Assembly: GCA_945862065.1 (NCBI GenBank) | Contig: CAMAWT010000006.1 | Coordinates: forward strand, 62,001 to 126,000 | Reading direction: 5' to 3' | Source of the DNA: Flavobacterium psychrophilum | Lineage (GTDB): Bacteria; Bacteroidota; Bacteroidia; Flavobacteriales; Flavobacteriaceae | DNA length: 64,000 bases | Part shown: piece after piece, positions 26,756 through 34,871 of the stretch | Numbering within the stretch: the first letter of the stretch is position 1 | How the letters are laid out: each line of letters opens with the position of its first letter | Notes under the pieces: model-generated | Databases searched by the model: none | What the model saw: only the letters and a program-made list of their open reading frames with translations | Told to the model about the DNA's origin: nothing | Position numbers and translations under genes: made by a program

Positions 26756-28027
26756 TTAAACGATTTCTAAAGCGTTTTGAATCGTTTTGTACACTTTTTG
26801 CAATTGTTGGTCGGTGATGATATAGGGCGGTAGAATGTAAACGGTACTTCCGACAGGTCTTAAAATGACGCCGTTTTGAATGAAAAATTGGTAGAGTTTA
26901 TTGCGCAAGTTGCCATAATATCCTTCTTTTGAGTCAGTTTTTATGTCGAGGGCAAAAATAACGCCCAAAACGCGCGTGTTTGCTACTTTTGGATGTGATT
27001 GAATGAGCGATTGGAACTGCAAATGCGATTGGTGAACTCTTTTGATGTGTTGTTGGATAGCTTCGGTTTGCAACAATGAAATGCTTGCTAGGGCTGCAGC
27101 ACAACCAGTTGGGTTGGCGGTAAAAGTGTGCCCATGAAAAAAAGCTTTGTTGGTGTCGTCGCTATAAAATCCGTCAAAAATTTGTTGGGTAAATGTGGTA
27201 ATTGCCATCGGAATCGTACCGCCCGTGAGTGCTTTTGAGAGGCACAACATATCGGGTTTTTGGGTCAGATGATCACAAGCAAATGTTTTTCCGGTTTTTC
27301 CAAAGCCAGTCATGACTTCGTCGGCTATTGTAAAGACGTTGTTTTGTTTGCAAATGGAGATTAATTCGTCTAATTCAGCAGCTTCATACATAATCATTCC
27401 GGCTGCTCCAAGTACTAGAGGTTCGAAAATAAATGCCGCAATTGGGTGTGATTCGATAGCATTTTGAAGCGCCATTTTTGATTTTTCTTCGTTGCCGATT
27501 GTGGGAACTGGAATTCGGATAACGTTGATTAACGCTTCTTGAAACGCTTCAGTAAAAAGTCCGATGCCACTTGCAGCCATGGCTCCGAAAGTATCTCCGT
27601 GAAATGCATCTTCAAAAGCAATGATGGTATTTTTTTTAATCCCTTGATTGTAATGAAATTGAAAAGCTGCTTTTATGGCAACTTCTACTGCTGTAGATCC
27701 ATTGTCAGAATAGAAGAATTTTTTTTGATTTGAAGGTAAAATTTGAACGAGTTTTTCGGCCAATTCTACCACTACATTATGGGTAAATCCGCCAAAAAGG
27801 ACATGCTCTAGGGTAGTTAATTGTTTGTAAATAGCATCTGCAATGAATTGATTGGAATGTCCGTAAGGATTTACCCACCAAGAAGCAATAGCATCAATGT
27901 ATTCAAGGCCATTTTCGTCCCACAACAAGGCATCTTTCCCTTTCACAATTGCTGGATGTACAGCGGCTGTTTTGTGTTGGGTGTAGGGATGCCAATTGTA
28001 AAGTAAGTCTTTTTCGGATAAATTCAT
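26756..28027 (-). CDS. bioA: Adenosylmethionine-8-amino-7-oxononanoate aminotransferase
   Basis: PLP enzyme transferring the amino group of S-adenosylmethionine to KAPA to give DAPA in biotin synthesis. N-terminal WHPYTQHK, substrate region SWWVNPYGHSN, YSDNGSTAVEVAIKAA, the ADEVMTGFGKTGK Asp that contacts PLP N1, the Schiff-base lysine in LSKALTGG and HGHTFTANPTGCAAALAS are all present. Start at ATG 28027 (423 residues), since translation from the upstream in-frame codon adds only YYFIE. A promoter core TATCTTTG lies at 28045-28052 on the minus strand, so bioA can be transcribed separately from bioD. Confidence 0.96.
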   Translation of the reverse strand: MNLSEKDLLYNWHPYTQHKTAAVHPAIVKGKDALLWDENGLEYIDAIASWWVNPYGHSNQFIADAIYKQLTTLEHVLFGGFTHNVVVELAEKLVQILPSNQKKFFYSDNGSTAVEVAIKAAFQFHYNQGIKKNTIIAFEDAFHGDTFGAMAASGIGLFTEAFQEALINVIRIPVPTIGNEEKSKMALQNAIESHPIAAFIFEPLVLGAAGMIMYEAAELDELISICKQNNVFTIADEVMTGFGKTGKTFACDHLTQKPDMLCLSKALTGGTIPMAITTFTQQIFDGFYSDDTNKAFFHGHTFTANPTGCAAALASISLLQTEAIQQHIKRVHQSHLQFQSLIQSHPKVANTRVLGVIFALDIKTDSKEGYYGNLRNKLYQFFIQNGVILRPVGSTVYILPPYIITDQQLQKVYKTIQNALEIV

Positions 28028-28116
28028 TTCTATAAAATAGTACACAAAGATACACAGAGAATGTTAGACAGTTTCAAAAAGGATTCATTTTTTATTTTTT
28101 CAAAAAAAATAAACAA

Positions 28117-28734
28117 CTATAATGTTAAAAGCTTTTCCCTAAAAATATCAGCATGATATTGTATGACATTTTGGTCAAAATAGGGTTCTTCGTCAATACG
28201 TCCGATGCAATTGAGATCGCTTTTCTGAAGAATAATTGATTCAGTAGCCTTGTTTTCGGCTCCAGAGAAAATGATTCCGGCAATGTTTATTTTTCTGTTT
28301 TGGAGCGCATCTATGGTGAGCAAAGTGTGATTGATACTGCCTAAATAATGTCTAGACACAATGACAACTTTATAATCGGGTTGGATTAAATCAATGATGC
28401 AATCAGAATTATTTAAAGGGACAAAGACGCCACCAGCCCCTTCAATAACGAGATGGTTTTGTGTTTTCGGTTCGGTTATTTGATGTAAATCGATAGTTAT
28501 ACCATCTAACTCTGCTGCCCAATGCGGACTTGCAGGCGTGTTGAGTTGGTAACTGTTTGGATGGATTACGGTTGTAGCATTAGAAATATAACGTTGAATT
28601 TTATGACTATCAGAAATGTCTAAATCCCCAGCTTGAATGGGTTTCCAATAATCGGCTTCTAATGCTTGTGTTATAATGGCGGAGACAATAGTTTTGCCCA
28701 CGTCGGTTCCGATGCCTGTGATAAATAATTTCAT
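28117..28734 (-). CDS. bioD: Dethiobiotin synthetase
   Basis: ATP-dependent closure of the ureido ring on DAPA, giving dethiobiotin. The P-loop is at the very start (MKLFITGIGTDVGKTIVSA), followed by YWKPIQAGD (catalytic Lys), LNTPASPHWAAELDG and VIEGAGGVFVPLN. The start at 28734 (205 residues) puts the P-loop in its usual position; an in-frame ATG ten codons upstream is less likely. Between bioF-DUF2007 and bioA, same strand. Confidence 0.95.
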   Translation of the reverse strand: MKLFITGIGTDVGKTIVSAIITQALEADYWKPIQAGDLDISDSHKIQRYISNATTVIHPNSYQLNTPASPHWAAELDGITIDLHQITEPKTQNHLVIEGAGGVFVPLNNSDCIIDLIQPDYKVVIVSRHYLGSINHTLLTIDALQNRKINIAGIIFSGAENKATESIILQKSDLNCIGRIDEEPYFDQNVIQYHADIFREKLLTL

Positions 28735-28830
28735 ATATGTAAAAGTTAATTTTTTAGCGGTCATATATGTAATCGCCTATTATTTATTGGTGTTTGCTAG
28801 CGCAAACTTTTTGTTTGTGGCGATTTCATA

Positions 28831-29238
28831 TTATAAAAATTCGTGTTTACACGTTTCACAACGGTATTTATATTGAATGTAAAACGGAAAAATATTTAAT
28901 AAAAAGCCAAAAATAAAGCTAAATAAAGATTTTATACTTGTAATAGAAGTTAAATACAAAACTTGATTTCCGCCACAGATAGGGCACAGCATTTGGTTGT
29001 TTTCGTTATCAACCGAAAACTTACTGATGTTGGATAAAATGGTTTTTGCTTTTTCGACATCTTCTTGTTTTACAAATAATTTTACGCCACCAATAGCATT
29101 GCTAATCAAAGGATCAGTGTCGATTGTAATATTGTCGTGCATGAAAACAGAAATTCCTTCAGATTCCAATTTCCCTTTGAAAATAATAGCTTCTGATGAA
29201 TATTGATAAACGCCAACTAATGCAAATTGTGATTCCAT
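28831..29238 (-). CDS. DUF2007-domain protein with zinc ribbon and membrane helix
   Basis: A 135-residue protein. Residues 1-72 fit DUF2007, a ferredoxin-like domain annotated as putative signal transducing (FALVGVYQYSSEAIIFKGKLESEGI then GGVKLFVKQEDVEKAKTIL). CPICGG at about 83-88 and CETCKH at about 128-133 form a split zinc ribbon around a hydrophobic helix (about 103-120). It begins five bases after bioF, so it is in the biotin operon, but no role in biotin synthesis is known to me. Confidence 0.8.
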   Translation of the reverse strand: MESQFALVGVYQYSSEAIIFKGKLESEGISVFMHDNITIDTDPLISNAIGGVKLFVKQEDVEKAKTILSNISKFSVDNENNQMLCPICGGNQVLYLTSITSIKSLFSFIFGFLLNIFPFYIQYKYRCETCKHEFL

Positions 29239-29243
29239 ATAAT

Positions 29244-30398
29244 TTAAAAAACAAAGGTAGCAAGTAATTGCAAAACTTCCGTGATTTCTTTTTCGGAATT
29301 AAAACTATGCAAACAAAAACGTAGTCGCTCTTGTCCTTCGGGTACTGTTGGAGACAAAATGGGTTTTACATCAAATCCGGCTTCTTGTATTTTAGATGCG
29401 ATACTTTTCACGTTATTATTTCCAGGAATAATAGCGCATTGGATGGCCGATTTACTGTAAACAAACATCGGTTTTAGTCCAAGTAGCATTTTTTGTTGGT
29501 TGAAATGTTGAATGTTTGCTTTTAGTTTTTGGAGTTCTTTTTTTCGAGATTTCAAATGTTGATAGGCAACTAAAATTGTTGCTACAGAATGAGGCGAAAG
29601 ACCTGTTGTATAGATAAAACTTCGTGCAAAATTGACTAAGTATTGTTTTAACTCGTTACTTCCTAAAATGACTGCTCCATGGCAACCAAGCCCTTTTCCA
29701 AAGGTAACAATACGCGCAAATATTCTATTTTGAAGTTGGGTTGATTGAATTATTCCTTCGCCATTATCTCCAAAAACCCCAATGGCGTGAGCTTCATCAA
29801 TGATTATATAACAATTATATTTTTCCGATAAAACAACTAATTCTTCCAAGTTGGGCGTATCTCCGTCCATAGAAAAAACGCTTTCAGTGACAATATAAAT
29901 GGTTGGTTTTTGTATAGAAGAAGTGATGCTTTTTTCAATACTTTTTTCTAATTCTTCAAAATCATTATGTCCAAATTTATATGCTTTTGCATGTCCCATT
30001 TGAATCCCGTCACGGATGGAGGCGTGGCATAATTCATCATAAAAAACAATATCATTGCGTTGTGGAACTGAACTAAAAAAACCAATATTAGCATCATAAC
30101 CCGAATTAAAAATCAAGGCAGTCTCCGTTTGATGAAAATGTGCAATAAAATCTTCTGTGATTTGGTAGAGTTTGTGGTTGCCCGAAAGTAAACGAGAGCC
30201 TGTAGCACCATTTATTTTTATGTTATTTTCTAAAAGATACTTGTGTGTTTCTGTAAAAATTTGTTCAGAAGTAGCAAAACCTATATAGTCATTAGACGCA
30301 AAATCGATTAAATTATTTGGTATAGGCAATTTTCGCAAGGCATTGTTTTGCTCGCGTTGTTGAAGTTTGTGTGTAATTTTCTGTGGTAATTTTTTCAT
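29244..30398 (-). CDS. bioF: 8-amino-7-oxononanoate synthase
   Basis: PLP enzyme of the alpha-oxoamine synthase family joining pimeloyl thioester and alanine to KAPA. Motifs: NNLIDFASNDYIGFA, GATGSRLLSGNH, ALIFNSGYDANIGFFS, ESVFSMDGDTPNLEEL, IIDEAHAIGVFGDNGEGI and the Schiff-base lysine in TFGKGLGCHGAVI. The 384 residues are normal. The ATG overlaps the preceding gene's stop by four bases (ATGA type). Confidence 0.95.
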   Translation of the reverse strand: MKKLPQKITHKLQQREQNNALRKLPIPNNLIDFASNDYIGFATSEQIFTETHKYLLENNIKINGATGSRLLSGNHKLYQITEDFIAHFHQTETALIFNSGYDANIGFFSSVPQRNDIVFYDELCHASIRDGIQMGHAKAYKFGHNDFEELEKSIEKSITSSIQKPTIYIVTESVFSMDGDTPNLEELVVLSEKYNCYIIIDEAHAIGVFGDNGEGIIQSTQLQNRIFARIVTFGKGLGCHGAVILGSNELKQYLVNFARSFIYTTGLSPHSVATILVAYQHLKSRKKELQKLKANIQHFNQQKMLLGLKPMFVYSKSAIQCAIIPGNNNVKSIASKIQEAGFDVKPILSPTVPEGQERLRFCLHSFNSEKEITEVLQLLATFVF

Positions 30399-30931
30399 AA
30401 TTCTGTTTTATTTATCCATTTAAAATTACCTTTCTCTGTTGCATCAAGCAAATCAATATTTAATTTATTTGAGAATAATAAACCAAAATCCATTGCATCG
30501 TTTATAAATTCGAAATTAGATACATTGAAATGTTTATTTTTGCCGTACCATAAATTTACTTCGATACTTTCACTTTTTGGGTTTTTAAAAATGGATACAT
30601 ATTTTAATTCAGGAATTTCTGAATGATAATTAACTTTAATAATTCCAACTGAGTATTGTGATTTTAATTTTTGATTTACAGTATTAATAAAAATTGTTTT
30701 ATGAATCGATAAATTTAATCCACCGAAAAAAGCATATAATGATAATGAAAAAAAGCTTGTATTCCCTTTAATTACTTTAACATTTGTCTCATTTAAACCC
30801 ATTAAATACATTTTATAAAACCCATAAAAAAGGAAAAAAAGTGAAAACGTATATAAAAATGAGGCAATTATTAATTGCCAAAAAGGTCTTTGCCTTTGAC
30901 TTACAATAATTTCTTTTTGATTTAAATCCAT
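30395..30931 (-). CDS. Unknown membrane protein at the head of the bioF operon
   Basis: A 178-residue protein with two predicted transmembrane helices (about 19-42 and 60-80), then a soluble, beta-rich C-terminal part with FKNPKSESIEVNLWYGKN. I do not recognise the family. ATG at 30931 is chosen; two further codons upstream start with TTG. It overlaps bioF by four bases, so it is translationally coupled to it. It begins only 13 bases beyond the atpC terminator, leaving little space for its own promoter. Confidence 0.7.
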   Translation of the reverse strand: MDLNQKEIIVSQRQRPFWQLIIASFLYTFSLFFLFYGFYKMYLMGLNETNVKVIKGNTSFFSLSLYAFFGGLNLSIHKTIFINTVNQKLKSQYSVGIIKVNYHSEIPELKYVSIFKNPKSESIEVNLWYGKNKHFNVSNFEFINDAMDFGLLFSNKLNIDLLDATEKGNFKWINKTEL

Positions 30932-30943
30932 TCTCAAAAATAA

Positions 30944-30974
30944 AAAAAGCCAAACAAATACTGCTTGGCTTTTT
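30944..30974 (-). terminator. Intrinsic terminator after atpC
   Basis: Perfect 10-bp stem AAAAAGCCAA / TTGGCTTTTT with an 11-base loop. On the minus strand the stem runs into TTTTTTTATTTTTG. Confidence 0.85.
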
Positions 30975-30994
30975 CTTTTTAATTTATATTTTTT

Positions 30995-31276
30995 TTAGTC
31001 TGCTAAAACAATTATTTTATTATCTTTCATTTCGATGGTTCCAGAAGCAATTTCAAGATGGATGTTTTGGTCATTCACTCTTGTAAATTTAGCTTCAACC
31101 TCCTTATTTATTGTAAAACTAGACGCAGTAATTTTAACTGTACCTTGTTTTAAAATAGAAACTATTGGTGCGTGATTATTCAATATTTGAAAGGCTCCAT
31201 TAACGCCTGGTAACGCTATAGAACTGATTTCTCCTTTAAATAATGTAGCTTCTGGTGATACTATTTCTAAAATCAT
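30995..31276 (-). CDS. atpC: ATP synthase F1 subunit epsilon
   Basis: A 93-residue short epsilon subunit consisting of the N-terminal beta-sandwich only: ILEIVSPEATLFKGEISSIALPGVNGAFQILNNHAPIVSIL is the classical region. The C-terminal helical hairpin used for autoinhibition in E. coli is absent, as is usual in Bacteroidota. It follows atpD in the same direction after a gap filled by tandem repeats. Confidence 0.95.
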   Translation of the reverse strand: MILEIVSPEATLFKGEISSIALPGVNGAFQILNNHAPIVSILKQGTVKITASSFTINKEVEAKFTRVNDQNIHLEIASGTIEMKDNKIIVLAD

Positions 31277-31280
31277 ATTT

Positions 31281-31350
31281 ATTAGTAATTAGTGATAAGT
31301 GATAAGTGATTAGCACGTAACTGAATACTGTGACTGAACACTGAAAACTA
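31281..31350. repeat. Composite tandem repeat in the atpD-atpC gap
   Basis: Units of AGTGAT-A/T (three to four copies), the junction GATTAGCACGTAACTG, and units of ACTGAA-type (four copies). The reverse complement of 48341-48403 has the same two blocks and the same junction. Confidence 0.7.
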
Positions 31351-31352
31351 AA

Positions 31353-32867
<1,515 letters not shown>

Positions 32868-32924
32868 TTATGTTTTTATTAATAGCGTATTAGAAATGAA
32901 AAAATATATTCTATTTTCAGTGTG

Positions 32925-32954
32925 CAAAGATAAATTTTCTAAATAAATAATCAA
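32925..32954 (-). promoter_or_regulatory. Promoter of atpD-atpC
   Basis: On the minus strand TTG (32952-32954), 19-bp spacer and TATCTTTG (32925-32932), 60 bases before the atpD ATG. Confidence 0.75.
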
Positions 32955-33087
32955 TAGTAATATTGATTTTTTTGCGACAATTTATATCAATTTTTAATTT
33001 TTTAATGATTTTTTGATTTTTTGCCAATAAAAGTTTGTAAAATATTTGATTTAAAAGATTTTTTTGATTGTTTGACCGGTTTGGTTT

Positions 33088-33228
33088 TAGCCCAGATTGA
33101 AATGGAAAGCCATATGAACATAAAAGCTATTTTTACTTGCTGCAAAACAGCGACCGCAGGAAGCTCGTTTTGTGGCAAAGTAAAAAAGCTTTTATGGAAT
33201 ATGCTTGTAATGGAAAGCTGGATTGGCT
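33088..33228. repeat. REP-like intergenic element, copy G (long hairpin)
   Basis: TAGCCCAGATTGAAATGGAAAGC and GGAATATGC...GGAAAGCTGGATTGGC flanks enclose a long imperfect hairpin. Its arms are 33119-33152 (starts CATAAAAGCT) and 33157-33196 (ends AAGCTTTTATG). It accounts for small overlapping open frames on both strands here. Confidence 0.75.
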
Positions 33229-33238
33229 TCAAAAAAAA

Positions 33239-33262
33239 ACCACCGATTTTGAGGTCGGTGGT
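33239..33262 (-). terminator. Terminator after the SGNH lipoprotein gene
   Basis: Perfect 8-bp stem ACCACCGA / TCGGTGGT, eight-base loop. On the minus strand it is followed by nine Ts. Confidence 0.85.
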
Positions 33263-33284
33263 CAATTTAAAAAACTATGTTTTT

Positions 33285-34847
33285 TTATAGCATTGAAGGA
33301 TACAAAATTCTGTATAATCCTAAATTGGTTCCTTTAAAGTTTGAACCAAATTTTGCATTGATTGCTTCAATAAATTTATTTGCAATTAAGGCGTAACCTC
33401 TTGGACTTGGGTGAACTCCGTCAAGAGAGAAAGCACCACCAGTAACATAAGTTGAACCAACTGTTACAAAATTTGAAGAAATTCCAGTTGCAGCTACTTG
33501 TTTCATGATTGTATTAGCATCTACAAAAGCAAGACCTTTAGCGGTTGCTATGGCTAAAATTGATGCGTTAAAAGCATCTGTAGCTGTTTTAACTTCTGCC
33601 ACTTCAGCGATTGTTAAGGTTGTGTTGTCTTGCATTGGGAATGAAACACCCACTGTGTTAAAAGGTGAAGGAGCGCCTGTTTGAGTTGTTCCTATCACTC
33701 CTCTGGCAGATAATAATATGTAATCTTTAGCTGTTGCTGGTGTGTTTTTTGCATGTCGTGCTCTACCATAAAGATTTCCTAAGAAACCAGCTGTTGGAGC
33801 TCCTAAAGTTGGAGTTAATACAGCAGTTATAGAAGTAGCTAAATTAGGTAACGTTTCATCAACAATTAAAAGAGGATTGCTTTCTACAGTAGAAGCATTT
33901 CCGTCATCTGCAACCAAAGTTGCGAATCTGCTAGGTAATCCGCCTGCAGCTGCAATCTGATTAATTGCCCCAAATAATTGATTTAATTGAGCAGCACTCG
34001 CAGTTGGTAAACCTGGAATTGCATTTGTTGGTACTGTTGTGAAAAACGGAGTAGAAGTTACGTCTGGTATGTTTGCGATAACCCCTTTTGCACCATTTTT
34101 AGTTAAACCATTTGTGCCATCTAATAAAGTAGTGAACACATTTGCAAACACATTTGGATCAGTGATGTCATTTGCTCCATATGTAGCAGGATTTAAGTTT
34201 CCTAATTGATTTACACCAGTTCCCCCTGACATTGCATATCCTAAAACGTCATTATTTCCAATCCATAAAGAAAAGAAAGTTGGAGATTGTGCCACAGCAT
34301 CTGCTAAAACTGTAGCTGATGGAGTAGAAGCAAAACGTACAAAATACGGATTTGCTTGACCAGTTGCAAGACCAATTACATTTCCGTAATTAGCAGCTAT
34401 TAAGTGGTAACTTTTAGCACCTGGAACTCCCATATTGTTGAAAGAACCTGTTAATTTACTTGTTACTTCAGTAGTTGGTGTTCCAGAAACTGGAACGGGT
34501 CCTGAACCATTAAAATACAATCTTGGCCCTTGAATTTGAACTCCTCCCACTAAAAGACCTCCAATGTTATCATTCATGAATGGGGTTTTGAACTCACCTC
34601 CACCTGCCAAAGCAAATTGTTGCGCTAATATATTTGCATATGAGTCAGTTTGACCTTGTTTAAAAAGCGCACCGTCAGCATAACCAGCTGTTAATGAGTT
34701 TCCTACAGAAACATATTTTGTAAAATTTGCAGATCCTGCTGTAATTGGCATACCATCTGCTGTGTCGTAAGTAACTACTGCTTCGTCGTCGTTACAAGCT
34801 ATAAAAGTTAAAGAAACTAATACTAGCCATTTAATATTTTTAATCAT
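33285..34847 (-). CDS. SGNH/GDSL-family hydrolase lipoprotein
   Basis: A 520-residue lipoprotein (lipobox FIAC, Cys18) with an SGNH hydrolase fold. Block I is YVSVGNSLTAGYADG with the nucleophile Ser51; an Asn block is seen as FFSLWIGNNDVLGY; and the C-terminal FSLDGVHPSPRGYALIA holds the Asp and His. An insert of Ala/Thr/Gly-rich sequence separates them. It is encoded 24 bases downstream of a TonB-dependent receptor, so both are probably one operon acting at the outer membrane on an esterified substrate (lipid or acylated glycan). The substrate is not known. Confidence 0.85.
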   Translation of the reverse strand: MIKNIKWLVLVSLTFIACNDDEAVVTYDTADGMPITAGSANFTKYVSVGNSLTAGYADGALFKQGQTDSYANILAQQFALAGGGEFKTPFMNDNIGGLLVGGVQIQGPRLYFNGSGPVPVSGTPTTEVTSKLTGSFNNMGVPGAKSYHLIAANYGNVIGLATGQANPYFVRFASTPSATVLADAVAQSPTFFSLWIGNNDVLGYAMSGGTGVNQLGNLNPATYGANDITDPNVFANVFTTLLDGTNGLTKNGAKGVIANIPDVTSTPFFTTVPTNAIPGLPTASAAQLNQLFGAINQIAAAGGLPSRFATLVADDGNASTVESNPLLIVDETLPNLATSITAVLTPTLGAPTAGFLGNLYGRARHAKNTPATAKDYILLSARGVIGTTQTGAPSPFNTVGVSFPMQDNTTLTIAEVAEVKTATDAFNASILAIATAKGLAFVDANTIMKQVAATGISSNFVTVGSTYVTGGAFSLDGVHPSPRGYALIANKFIEAINAKFGSNFKGTNLGLYRILYPSML

Positions 34848-34871
34848 ATTATTATTTTTAATAATTTAAAA

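Noticed and set aside
33002-33265. 87-codon minus-strand frame and overlapping plus-strand frames between atpD and the SGNH gene
   Set aside because: They coincide with the long hairpin of REP-like copy G and a terminator, and read in several frames at once.
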